DNA of 64,000 nucleotides from JAABRB01 sp041617635 (lineage in GTDB: Bacteria > Pseudomonadota > Gammaproteobacteria > Burkholderiales > SG8-39): NCBI GenBank assembly GCA_041617635.1, contig JBFJOO010000012.1, forward strand, positions 1 to 64,000, read 5' to 3'. How positions within the stretch are numbered: position 1 is the first letter of the stretch; every line of letters begins with the position of its first letter. The notes beneath the pieces are model-generated. The model searched no databases and was not told the DNA's origin. It saw only the letters and a program-made list of their open reading frames with translations. Shown here one piece after another: positions 42,665 to 50,602 of the stretch. The translations under genes and the position numbers were made by a program.

Positions 42665-43858
42665 TCAGCCCTTGACGCACAACACCTGCTTGAGCGTGTG
42701 CACGACTTCCACCAGGTCGGACTGCGCGGCCATCACCGTGTCGACATCCTTGTAGGCGGCCGGCAGCTCGTCGAGCACGCCCGCGTCCTTGCGGCACTCC
42801 ACCCCGGACGTCTGCGCGATCAGGTCGTCGCGCGAGAAGCGCCGCTTGGCTTCCTTGCGCGACATGCGCCGCCCCGCGCCGTGGCTGCAGGAGTGGTATG
42901 CGGCGGCGTGCCCCTTGCCGCGCACGATGTACGACTTCGTGCCCATGCTGCCGGGAATGATGCCGAGCTCGCCGTCGCGCGCCGACACCGCGCCTTTCCG
43001 CGTGACCCACACGGTCGAACCGAAATGTTCCTCGCGGGTGGCGTAGTTGTGGTGGCAGTTCACCGCAGACTCCTCGACCACGATGTCGCCCGGAAAGAAG
43101 CGCGCGATCGCCTGCAGCACGAGGTGCATCATCGTGTCGCGATTGAGGGCGGCATAGTCTTGCGCCCACAGCAGGCCCTCGACGTACTCGTCGAACGCCG
43201 GCGACCCCTCGGACAGCCACGCGAGGTCGCGGTCCGGGAGATGCACGTTCTCGCGCTCGGCCATCCGCCGCGCGCTCGCAATGGCCACCTGGCCGATCGT
43301 ATTGCCGACGTTGCGGCTGCCGGAGTGCAGCATCACCCACACGCGCTGGCGCTCGTCCAGGCAGAGCTCGATGAAGTGATTGCCGCCGCCGAGCGTGCCG
43401 ATCTGACGCCAGACGCGCGCGTGATCGAATTTTCCGACGCGCTGCATGATGCGCACGGTCTCGTAGCGCGCCTTGAGCGCCTTCATGCGGCGGTGGATGG
43501 CGGCACCCGAGAGGCTCTGCCCGCCCAGGCTCAGCGGATGATCGTGCGCGTTGAATCCGACCGGCACGTCGCGCTCGATCTGGGTGCGGATCGCCTTCAG
43601 CGAATCGGGCAGATCCGACGCCGCGAGCGTGGTGCGCACCGCCATCATCCCGCAGCCGATGTCGACGCCGACGGCCGACGGAATGATCGCGCCGCGGGTC
43701 GGAATGACGCTGCCCACCGTCGCGCCCTTGCCCACGTGCACGTCCGGCATGATCGCGACGTGCCCGCCGAGGATCGGCAGCGACGCGAGGTTCGCGATCT
43801 GCGCGAGCGCGTCCGGCTCCACCGGCACGCCGCGGGTCCACATCCTCACGTTGTCCAT
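42665..43858 (-). CDS. rtcB: RtcB family RNA ligase
   Basis: A 397-residue RtcB protein, which joins RNA 3'-phosphate or 2',3'-cyclic phosphate ends to 5'-OH ends using GTP and Mn. Metal ligand and nucleophile motifs include the Cys in GVDIGCGMM, His in GGGNHFIE, and the guanylylated His in HSCSHGAGR. The VEESAVNCHHNYA region is also typical. It ends with VLCVKG, the conserved C-terminal glycine. The start is the ATG at MDNVRMWT. Long in-frame sequence upstream is antisense-like and rejected. It follows the Mrr-like gene by 23 bases and is probably co-transcribed. No rtcA or rtcR is present. Confidence 0.94.
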   Translation of the reverse strand: MDNVRMWTRGVPVEPDALAQIANLASLPILGGHVAIMPDVHVGKGATVGSVIPTRGAIIPSAVGVDIGCGMMAVRTTLAASDLPDSLKAIRTQIERDVPVGFNAHDHPLSLGGQSLSGAAIHRRMKALKARYETVRIMQRVGKFDHARVWRQIGTLGGGNHFIELCLDERQRVWVMLHSGSRNVGNTIGQVAIASARRMAERENVHLPDRDLAWLSEGSPAFDEYVEGLLWAQDYAALNRDTMMHLVLQAIARFFPGDIVVEESAVNCHHNYATREEHFGSTVWVTRKGAVSARDGELGIIPGSMGTKSYIVRGKGHAAAYHSCSHGAGRRMSRKEAKRRFSRDDLIAQTSGVECRKDAGVLDELPAAYKDVDTVMAAQSDLVEVVHTLKQVLCVKG

Positions 43859-43881
43859 TGCGGCCCCGGTGCTTTCTCTTT

Positions 43882-44451
43882 CTACCTGCGCCCGACCTGG
43901 GGCAGCATCCGCGCCAGCTCCGCGACGTGCACGACGCGGATCTTCTGCTCGGTGGCGAAGGCGCGCGCGGTATCGCTGATCTCGCCGGTGGCGACGTAGA
44001 TGGACTCGTGCGCGTCGCGCGCGCGGCGCGCGGCGTCGAGCTCGCGCAGCGGCTCCACGCCGGTGCGCGCCACCTTCCAGCGCTTGGCGGCGACCAGCGC
44101 GGTGCGCCCGGCCTTGGTCACCTCGAAATCGCCCGGCGTGCCGCTCAGGCGGCTCACGGCATAGCCGTCGCGGCGGAAAGCCTCTTCGATCGCGCCCGAG
44201 AAATCGTCCCACGACATCGCACGCACCGCCGCTAGGGTCCGCTCGACGCGCGCTGCGCTCGGGGCCCGGAGCTGGCGCCACCCGGCGATGCCGCCGATCA
44301 CCAGGAAGGGCAGGCTCGCGACCACCGCGTAGGCAGGCGGCACGAAGTACGCCGCCACGGTGGTGATCGCCGCGCTGATGGCGAAGCTGATCCACCACGG
44401 CGAGCGCAGCAGGATCGCGAACAGCGAGTTCTCGTGCATCCGGAACTTCAT
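43882..44451 (-). CDS. Membrane-anchored Mrr-like restriction endonuclease-fold protein
   Basis: A 189-residue protein with two N-terminal transmembrane helices (about residues 18-35 and 40-57) followed by an Mrr_cat-type domain. The nuclease motif appears as GDFEV (Asp108) with AAKRWK (Lys123); the usual Gln/Glu before x-Lys is Ala here, so activity is uncertain. Such proteins are common and mostly uncharacterised, possibly RNA or DNA surveillance. The start follows GGGGAGATC. It is 23 bases upstream of rtcB in the same direction, suggesting an operon of a nucleic-acid cleavage-type protein and an RNA ligase. Confidence 0.82.
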   Translation of the reverse strand: MKFRMHENSLFAILLRSPWWISFAISAAITTVAAYFVPPAYAVVASLPFLVIGGIAGWRQLRAPSAARVERTLAAVRAMSWDDFSGAIEEAFRRDGYAVSRLSGTPGDFEVTKAGRTALVAAKRWKVARTGVEPLRELDAARRARDAHESIYVATGEISDTARAFATEQKIRVVHVAELARMLPQVGRR

Positions 44452-44642
44452 GATCTCCCCGGGGGTGGCAGCGTCCCGATGCGTACCAATGTAGCACCGT
44501 GACGGCACGCAGGCGCCGCCGGAAAGGGCGCCCGCGCCCGCCAGTTGCGCCGGCCCGCGGGCGGGCGGATGATAGGCGTTTCGCCGCCAGCCGCGTCCCG
44601 ACTTTCGAACGACCCGGCGCGAGCGATCTTGAGAGGTTGGCC

Positions 44643-45410
44643 ATGTCCGTCCATCCGCTGTCTTCCCTGCGCGCCGCCGATCCCGTCACCCAGGCCAAGA
44701 TCCACCTCGCCGCCGCGCACCGCGTGGCGGTGCTGCACGAGCTGGAGGAAGGCATCGACAATCACTTCACGGTCACCGTCCCGGGCACCGACGACCGGTA
44801 CCTCATCCTCCCCTTCGGCCTGCATTGGTCCGAGGCGCGGGCGAGCGACATGATCGTGTTCGACGAGTCCGGCGCAACGCTCGAGGGCGACGGCGTCGTG
44901 GAGCTTTCGGCGCAGTGCATCCATGCCCCGATCCACCGCATCTGCGGCGCCCGGGTGGTCATGCACACGCATCAGACGTGGGCGGTCGCGCTCAACAGCC
45001 TGCAGGACAACCGGCTCCTGCCGGTCAACCAGACGGCGGCCTTCTTTCACGGCCACGTCGCCTACGACGACACCTACACCGGGACCGCCGACACGCTCGA
45101 AGAGGGCGAGCGGCTGGCGGCGCTCCTCGGCGACAAGCACGTCCTCTTCATGAAGAATCACGGCGTGCTCGTGACGGGCGACACCATCGCACAGGCCTCC
45201 CGGCGGCTCTACAAGCTGGAGCGTGTGTGCCGCACGCAGGTCCTGGCCATGGCCACGGGCCGGCCGCTCGAGGTGCTCTCCGACGAGATCGTCGCACGGG
45301 TGCAGGCTCCGCCCGAGAACGACCGTCACCCCCGTCCGGAGCGCGATCGGCTGTTCTTCGAGGCGATGATGCGGGTGCTCGATCGCGAACTGCCGGGCTA
45401 CGCCGACTGA
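44643..45410 (+). CDS. Class II aldolase/adducin family protein
   Basis: A 255-residue zinc enzyme of the class II aldolase/adducin family. It starts MSVHPLSSLRAADPV, has the nucleotide or sugar-phosphate binding EEGIDNHFTVTVPG region, the zinc histidines in VVMHTHQTW and the third His near LFMKNHGVLVTG. Family members are fuculose- or ribulose-phosphate aldolases, epimerases and decarboxylases; the substrate cannot be told here. The start follows GAGAGGTTGGCC; 48 upstream in-frame residues are arginine-rich and were excluded. Confidence 0.88.
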   Translation: MSVHPLSSLRAADPVTQAKIHLAAAHRVAVLHELEEGIDNHFTVTVPGTDDRYLILPFGLHWSEARASDMIVFDESGATLEGDGVVELSAQCIHAPIHRICGARVVMHTHQTWAVALNSLQDNRLLPVNQTAAFFHGHVAYDDTYTGTADTLEEGERLAALLGDKHVLFMKNHGVLVTGDTIAQASRRLYKLERVCRTQVLAMATGRPLEVLSDEIVARVQAPPENDRHPRPERDRLFFEAMMRVLDRELPGYAD

Positions 45411-45437
45411 GTCGCCGCACCTCCGGCATCCGCGGGA

Positions 45438-45923
45438 TCACGCCTTGCGGATGCAAGCCTCGAGCAATTCGATCGCCCGGCGCGCGAACGCCCACATGTT
45501 GGCCTCCCGGTCCGCGCTCCCTCTCTCGAGCGTGATCACCGACTCGACGGGCCCGGACACCGCGAAGCACGCGTGCCCCGCGGCATCGCCGTAGCGGTTG
45601 CCGGTCGGACCGCTCGCGCCGGTTTCGCTCAGTCCCCAAATCGCGCCCAGATTGGCGCGCACGCGTTGCGCGAGCAGCTGCGCGAAGGGTTCGGTTGACG
45701 AACGCGTGTGCGCCATGTCCTCCGCGGTGATTCCCAGGAGCGCAGCGCGGCCTGCGGCCGTGTAGACGATGCCGCCGCCCACGTAGTACGCGGAGGCGCC
45801 CGGCACCGCGACGAGCGCGGCGTTGATCAGCCCGCCCGCGGAGGACTCGGCGACCGCGAGCGTCTCGCCGCGTTCCTTGAGTAGCTTGCCGACGTTGCTG
45901 CCCAGTGCAGCGAGCGATTCCAT
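45438..45923 (-). CDS. pncC: CinA-family nicotinamide-nucleotide amidohydrolase
   Basis: A 161-residue stand-alone CinA C-terminal domain (PncC), which deamidates NMN to nicotinic acid mononucleotide and feeds NAD recycling. It has AVAESSAGGLINAALVAVPG, GGIVYTAAGRAALLGI and the glycine-rich GLSETGASGPTGNRYGD motif. In most homologues the first motif is AESCTGG; here it reads AESSAGG. AGGAGGAGCGTC precedes the ATG. It is convergent with the aldolase gene. Confidence 0.85.
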   Translation of the reverse strand: MESLAALGSNVGKLLKERGETLAVAESSAGGLINAALVAVPGASAYYVGGGIVYTAAGRAALLGITAEDMAHTRSSTEPFAQLLAQRVRANLGAIWGLSETGASGPTGNRYGDAAGHACFAVSGPVESVITLERGSADREANMWAFARRAIELLEACIRKA

Positions 45924-46095
45924 GACGCTCCTCCTAGGATGTTGGTGTCAGTCCGATCGTACTGTCGCACGAGATGTTGAGCGCGCGCCACCTCACTTCG
46001 CGCGCCGCTCAATTCGTCGCGGTGTTGTCGGGCCGCTGCGAGCCTCGAGAGCCGCGGCCTAAACCCGAATCGGCGCGCAGGCGCGGCGGGCGCGC

Positions 46096-46632
46096 TCAGC
46101 CGCCGGCGCGATTTCCCGGCCGGGTGCCGGGCTCGAAGAAGAGGGGCTGATCGGCCGCCGCGGGATTCTTCGGCGGGCGCGCCTTCTGCGGCTCGGCATA
46201 GAACACCGGCTTCTCCGTGCTCTGCGGCCCAGCTCTGAACAGATTCTTGGCGCGGAGGCTTGTGCCCTTCTCGTTCGCTTCGCGCTGCGCCTTGTGCAGC
46301 TGCTCCGCGAGCTTCTGATCCCAGGGCAGCACGTAGGACCGCGGCTCGTCGGCTTCGGGCACACGCAGCCAGAGGTAGATGCTCTCGCCCTCGCGCAGAT
46401 CGGCACCGAGGACCTTGGCTTCGGCGAGATCGGCGTGGCTCCATTCGAGCGCAATCGGCTTCGGGCGGCTCAGCAGATCGATCACGCTGACGTACGTGAG
46501 CGGCACGAAGAGCGTCGTGATCGCGAGCGCAGACACCTTGACCCACAGCGCGCGCGGCGACCAGATCGCGATCGCAGCGAGCGCTGCCGCGAGACCCAGC
46601 GACGCGGCGAAAAGGTGCAGGATCTCGCTCAT
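46096..46632 (-). CDS. Two-pass membrane protein of the ExbB/ExbD-like operon
   Basis: A 178-residue protein with two N-terminal transmembrane helices (about 8-24 and 30-50) and a soluble C-terminal part. The soluble part begins KPIALEWSHADLAEAKVLGA, contains IYLWLRVPEADEPRSYVLPW and ends in a Pro-rich tail. I do not recognise a family. The ATG overlaps the stop of the previous gene in an ATGA, so it is translationally coupled to the ExbD-like gene. It is the last gene of the three-gene unit and could be an accessory of the channel. Confidence 0.75.
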   Translation of the reverse strand: MSEILHLFAASLGLAAALAAIAIWSPRALWVKVSALAITTLFVPLTYVSVIDLLSRPKPIALEWSHADLAEAKVLGADLREGESIYLWLRVPEADEPRSYVLPWDQKLAEQLHKAQREANEKGTSLRAKNLFRAGPQSTEKPVFYAEPQKARPPKNPAAADQPLFFEPGTRPGNRAGG

Positions 46633-47261
46633 TGCGCGCTTCCCCGGGAATTCGCCGGCGCCAGTCCGCGCGCCGAGCGCAGCGGCTTGGGCAGATCGTG
46701 CACGCTTCCGGGAACCAGCCGCCCGCGCTCGTCGAGGTTGAACCGGAATACGGTGCGCTCCTCACCGTCGCGCACCAGCTCGAGCTTCGCAGTCAGGATC
46801 TGCTTGGCGGCAACGTTTTCCCCGCTCTTGACGCTGACGACGATCGTGACGGGGATGCTGCGTTGCTCGTGGTTGCGGTAGAGGTGCACGTTGACGGCGT
46901 ACTCGCCGGCGGGCACCCCGCGACTGTACGAGAACTCGTAGTTGAGCCCGGTCAGATCCGCGGCATTGCCCAGGTCGTCGCGCAGCAGGTTAAACACCGT
47001 GCCCGCCGCATTGGAGTAGCCGACCGGCACGTCGCCTGGCGCCTGCACCCACAGATCCACGTCGGCATTGATCTCGTCCGGCCAGCGCGCCTCGATGATG
47101 ACGTTGCCGGGGCTGCGCGCCGTGTCGTCCGTCTTGGCGCGCGGATTCAGGTGCGGCAGGAGCAGCAGGACGAGCATGACGAAGCCGGCGAGCGCCAGCA
47201 TGATGACGTCGCGGAACACGGTGGCTCCGCTCTCGTCATCGAAGAGGTCAGTCTCGCGCAT
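46629..47261 (-). CDS. ExbD-like one-pass protein with DUF2135-like periplasmic domain
   Basis: A 210-residue protein with a short N-terminus, one transmembrane helix (about 18-37) and a periplasmic domain. The helix begins with an aspartate (FRD-VIMLALAGFVMLVLLLLP), the position of the proton-carrying Asp in ExbD/MotB helices. The remainder does not look like ExbD: INADVDLWVQAPGDVPVGYS and DLGNA...YEFSYSRGVPAGEYAVN resemble the D-x-D-L and G-x-Y motifs of DUF2135/YfaP-like beta domains. The start overlaps the ExbB-like stop by 14 bases. This is the likely force-transmitting subunit of a novel stator-type complex. Confidence 0.78.
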   Translation of the reverse strand: MRETDLFDDESGATVFRDVIMLALAGFVMLVLLLLPHLNPRAKTDDTARSPGNVIIEARWPDEINADVDLWVQAPGDVPVGYSNAAGTVFNLLRDDLGNAADLTGLNYEFSYSRGVPAGEYAVNVHLYRNHEQRSIPVTIVVSVKSGENVAAKQILTAKLELVRDGEERTVFRFNLDERGRLVPGSVHDLPKPLRSARGLAPANSRGSAQ

Positions 47262-48093
47262 GATCCTCGGCGCGCTCGACCAGCGCGGCGATGAGCTTGA
47301 CCGTGCCGCTCGCGAGGAGCTGATGGTTGGCGGTGAGCCAGACGTTCAGGATCGCGCCGACCAGCGTCGTGTAAAGCGCGGTCGACATCCCGCGGATCAG
47401 CGTCGAGACCATCGGGGCGATCGCCTCGACGTCCGCGACGTGCGCGGGATCGACACCCGAGAGCGCGATGATGAAGCCGAGCACGGTGCCGATCAGCCCG
47501 AGGAGCACCAGCATGTTCGCGATGTGGCGCACGATCGCGATGCGATGCGACAGGCGCATGCGCACGGCGTTGGCGAGATTGCCCCGGCTTTCCGCGTTGC
47601 GCCCGAGCAGCGGCGCCAGGTGGCGCATTGCGGGCGAGGCGACCGCCGCATCGCGCGCTCGCAGGCTGTTCAGCTCACGGCTCGTCTGCCACACCTTGCG
47701 CGCGCAGATCCCGAGACCCCCCAGAAAGACCAGGAAGATCAGCACCGACAGGTACGTGCGGTCGGCGTTGGTGACGTTGTGCACCAGCCCCTGCGCATAC
47801 GCGGCGCCGAGCAGCGCGAAGCCCACCAGGTTGAGCAGCGCGAAGCGCAGCACGAGCAGATAGCGATGCGCATCTTGCGAGTGCTCGCGCGCCTTCGCGC
47901 GCCCCCATGCCACGAGCTCGCGCAGGCTGTGCTGCGATGGCGCCGTATCGCTCTGCGCCGGCACGGACGCGAGGCGCCCGTGGAGGTCGCTCACGGCCGC
48001 GCTCTGCGGACCCTCGCCAAGACCCGCAAGGCGGGCTGCGGCGCCGGACCCGAGTGCCTCGACATTCCCTTCTCGAATCAGCATCTTGGTCAT
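47248..48093 (-). CDS. MotA/TolQ/ExbB-like proton channel protein
   Basis: A 281-residue inner-membrane protein with four predicted helices: about 78-100, 112-132, 190-212 and 235-255. The signature segments are MLVLLGLIGTVLGFIIALSG and MSTALYTTLVGAILNVWL, the classic MotA/ExbB pattern. The first about 70 residues are a soluble N-terminal extension unlike ExbB. It would form a pentamer around the one-pass ExbD-like partner and conduct protons. A 9-bp inverted repeat covers its ribosome binding site (GAGGGAG). Gene 1 of the three-gene overlapping operon. Confidence 0.88.
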   Translation of the reverse strand: MTKMLIREGNVEALGSGAAARLAGLGEGPQSAAVSDLHGRLASVPAQSDTAPSQHSLRELVAWGRAKAREHSQDAHRYLLVLRFALLNLVGFALLGAAYAQGLVHNVTNADRTYLSVLIFLVFLGGLGICARKVWQTSRELNSLRARDAAVASPAMRHLAPLLGRNAESRGNLANAVRMRLSHRIAIVRHIANMLVLLGLIGTVLGFIIALSGVDPAHVADVEAIAPMVSTLIRGMSTALYTTLVGAILNVWLTANHQLLASGTVKLIAALVERAEDHARD

Positions 48094-48099
48094 GGCCAG

Positions 48100-48138
48100 G
48101 CCACTCCCTCGTGCGGCAAAATGCCTGCTGGGAGTGGC
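48100..48138 (-). promoter_or_regulatory. Inverted repeat covering the ribosome binding site of the ExbB-like gene
   Basis: On the minus strand GCCACTCCC (48138-48130) and GGGAGTGGC (48108-48100) form a perfect 9-bp stem with a 21-base loop. The 3' arm contains GGGAG of the ribosome binding site, 10 bases from the ATG at 48093. The hairpin could block translation until opened. Confidence 0.5.
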
Positions 48139-48303
48139 GCATAAGCCGTGCCACTTGGCCAGGGGACGGCCAACGACCTGTCAGAAAAGCGGCATTTCAC
48201 ACTTGCCGGCCCGCCCGCGACGGCTCCGAGGGGCGCTCAGCGGGCGCCGATCCCTGGCGCGAGAACCGATATCATCGTTCGCGCCAGCGCCCGATCGGCG
48301 GTT

Positions 48304-49107
48304 ATGACAGCGAACGCACCCATGCTTCATGCACGCGCCGACGGCGCAGCGGAATCCCCCAGCGTCGTGCTGATGGGGTCGCTCGCCGCCGACCTCACCA
48401 TGTGGGATCCGCAGGTCCCGGCGCTCGTCGGATCCGGATTCCGGGTCGTGCGGTTCGACTTTCGGGGCCACGGCGCATCCCCGACGCTCGCGCCCCCATA
48501 CACCCTCGATGGCTTCGTCGACGACCTGCATGGCATCCTGGATCGCTTCGCCATCCGGCGCCCGCACCTGGTCGGGCTTTCGCTGGGCGGGATGGTGGCT
48601 CTGGCGGCAGCGCTGCGCGGCGCGCGCGAGTACGCCAGCATCGTCGTCGCCTCGACGCGACCCGACATGCCCGAACCGCTGGCGAGCGCCTGGGTCGAGC
48701 GTGCACGCGAGGTGCGGCGCGACGGCATCGGCGCGATCGCCGACGGCACGATCGAGCGCTGGTTCACGGCGCCGTACCGGCGCGCGCATCCGGAGGTGAT
48801 CGACCGGGTACGCGCGATGATCCTGCGGACGAAACCGGAGGCCTACGCGGATTGCATCGATATCGTTCGCGCGAACGACCTGCTCGACCGTCTCGGGCAG
48901 GTGCGTTGTCCGACGCTCTTTCTGGTCGGGGAAGAGGACAGCGCCTCGCCTCCCAGCCTCATGCGGGAAATGCAGCGGCGCGTCCCCGGCGCTCAGTTCG
49001 AGAGCATCCGGGACGCAGCTCACTTGCCGAACATCGAGCAGCCGGGGGCGTTCAATCGGGCGGTCGTCGAGTTCCTGCTCGCACGGACCCGCGGAACTCA
49101 GTATTAA
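48304..49107 (+). CDS. Alpha/beta fold hydrolase (enol-lactonase-like)
   Basis: A 267-residue hydrolase. The oxyanion loop is in MGSLAADLTMWDPQVPAL, the FDFRGHGASP strand follows, and the nucleophile elbow is GLSLGGMV (Ser93). An Asp lies in VGEEDSASP and the terminal His in DAAHLPNIEQPGAFN. It resembles 3-oxoadipate enol-lactonases. The start at MTANAPML was chosen; in-frame sequence to 48148 does not look like protein. A second alpha/beta hydrolase gene follows 16 bases later, so they are probably co-transcribed. Confidence 0.88.
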   Translation: MTANAPMLHARADGAAESPSVVLMGSLAADLTMWDPQVPALVGSGFRVVRFDFRGHGASPTLAPPYTLDGFVDDLHGILDRFAIRRPHLVGLSLGGMVALAAALRGAREYASIVVASTRPDMPEPLASAWVERAREVRRDGIGAIADGTIERWFTAPYRRAHPEVIDRVRAMILRTKPEAYADCIDIVRANDLLDRLGQVRCPTLFLVGEEDSASPPSLMREMQRRVPGAQFESIRDAAHLPNIEQPGAFNRAVVEFLLARTRGTQY

Positions 49108-49123
49108 ACGCACTGGAAACGGA

Positions 49124-49924
49124 ATGCCACGCATCGACATCGGGCGGCTCAACCTGAGCTACCAGGACGAGGGCCAGGGCGACGCCCTGCTGTTCATTCC
49201 CGGGCTGATCGGCCTGATGGACGCGTGGGACTTCCAGGTGCCGCACTTTGCGCAACGGTACCGGTGCATCCGGTTCGACCATCGCGGCTCGGGCGATAGC
49301 GACAAGGCGCCCGATGCCCGTTATTCAACCAGGCTGGTCGCGGAGGACATCATCCGGCTGCTCGACAAGCTCGGCATCGAGCGCGTCTACGCGGTCGGCG
49401 CATCGACGGGCGGGTGCATCCTGCAGAACCTGGCACTCGACCATCGCGAGCGCCTGCGCGCCTGCGTGTTCACGAACACCTGGACCACTGCCGACGAGTA
49501 CATCAGGCGCCTGCAGACTGCACGCATCCGCATCCTGCAGAGCTATGGCGCGGACGAGTACATCAGGTTCAGCTCGCTTTTCACTGCGGGCCCGGGACAG
49601 TTCCGGACCATGTTCGACAAGGTCCTCGCGCTCGAGGCGCGCCAGCGGCAGACGATCGCACCGGACGACATCCTCGTCGCGCGCCTCCAGATGACGCTCG
49701 ACCACGACCGCTCGTCCGAGATCGGCCGGATCGATCGCCCCGCGCTGATCATCGGCGCGAACGACGACTCGGTCACGCCGGTGTATTTCGCGCACGACCT
49801 GCACGCGGCGATCCGCGGCTCGCGGCTGCACATCCTCGACGGCGGCGGTCACAACTCGTACCGGCAACGTCCCGCCGAGTGGAACGCGGCGGTGGACGCG
49901 TTCCTGAAAGACGTCGCCGCGTAG
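49124..49924 (+). CDS. Alpha/beta fold hydrolase
   Basis: A 266-residue hydrolase with LLFIPGLIGLMDAWDFQVPH, FDHRGSGDSD, the nucleophile elbow GASTGGCI (Ser94), an Asp in IIGANDDSVTP and a His in DGGGHNSYRQ. It is a cytoplasmic paralogue-type neighbour of the preceding hydrolase but clearly different in the cap region (FTAGPGQFRTMFDKV). The substrate is unknown. Confidence 0.88.
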   Translation: MPRIDIGRLNLSYQDEGQGDALLFIPGLIGLMDAWDFQVPHFAQRYRCIRFDHRGSGDSDKAPDARYSTRLVAEDIIRLLDKLGIERVYAVGASTGGCILQNLALDHRERLRACVFTNTWTTADEYIRRLQTARIRILQSYGADEYIRFSSLFTAGPGQFRTMFDKVLALEARQRQTIAPDDILVARLQMTLDHDRSSEIGRIDRPALIIGANDDSVTPVYFAHDLHAAIRGSRLHILDGGGHNSYRQRPAEWNAAVDAFLKDVAA

Positions 49925-50011
49925 CGCGCTCGCCGGTTCCGGGAGCACGTCCGATGCGGCGAGTCGACCGTTAACCTGGATGGCGGGCAAGATAGGGCGG
50001 CGGATCGGTCG

Positions 50012-50602
50012 ATGCTGGACAACCAGGAAATCAAGCGGCTGATCGTCGCTGCGGCGCTGCGCGGGGAGGGGTCCGCAGAGGCGTTCGAAGCCCTCTACCG
50101 GCAATGCGCGCCCCTCTTTCTGGGCATCGCGCGCCGGCTGGTAGGTCGCCGCGAGCTCGCCGAGGAGATCGTGCACGACAGCTTCGTCCGGATCTGGCAG
50201 TCGGCCGGACGCTACGATCCGACCAGCGGCCAGCCGCTGTCATGGATGGTCACCATCGTGCGGAACCGGGCGATCGATGTGCTCTCGAGCCACGACGTGT
50301 CGAGAGTCGACACGCTTGACCTCGATGCGTCCGCGCAGGACATCGACGCACTGTTCGACTGGACGTCCGACCCGGAGCAAGCGCTCGCCGCCGGACGCAG
50401 CTCGCGATTGCTGCGCGACTGCCTGGCGGCGCTGCAGGCCGCCGAGCGCCAGTCGCTCGTGCTCGCGTATGCGCACGGCATGAGTCACAGCGAACTGGCG
50501 GAGCATCTGCAGAAGCCGCTCGGAACGGTCAAGGGCTGGCTGCGCCGCGGCTTGGCGAACTTGCGCGGCTGCGTCGAGCGCCACACGGAGGGCGCGCGAT
50601 GA
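50012..50602 (+). CDS. ECF-type RNA polymerase sigma factor (SigK-like)
   Basis: A 196-residue sigma-70 family factor with regions 2 and 4 only. Region 2 has EAFEALYRQCAPLFLGIARR and EEIVHDSFVRIWQSAGRYDP; the -10 contact helix follows in SWMVTIVRNRAIDVL. Region 4 has LLRDCLAALQAAERQSLVLA and the helix-turn-helix SHSELAEHLQKPLGTVKGWL. It directs RNA polymerase to a specific promoter set once freed from its inhibitor. The anti-sigma gene overlaps its stop in ATGA. The target genes are unknown. Confidence 0.93.
   Translation: MLDNQEIKRLIVAAALRGEGSAEAFEALYRQCAPLFLGIARRLVGRRELAEEIVHDSFVRIWQSAGRYDPTSGQPLSWMVTIVRNRAIDVLSSHDVSRVDTLDLDASAQDIDALFDWTSDPEQALAAGRSSRLLRDCLAALQAAERQSLVLAYAHGMSHSELAEHLQKPLGTVKGWLRRGLANLRGCVERHTEGAR

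Noticed and set aside
46096..48093. Zorya-type defence system
   Set aside because: The ExbB-like gene invites the comparison, but the partner has no OmpA-like peptidoglycan-binding domain and no ZorC/ZorD or ZorE helicase or nuclease gene is present.
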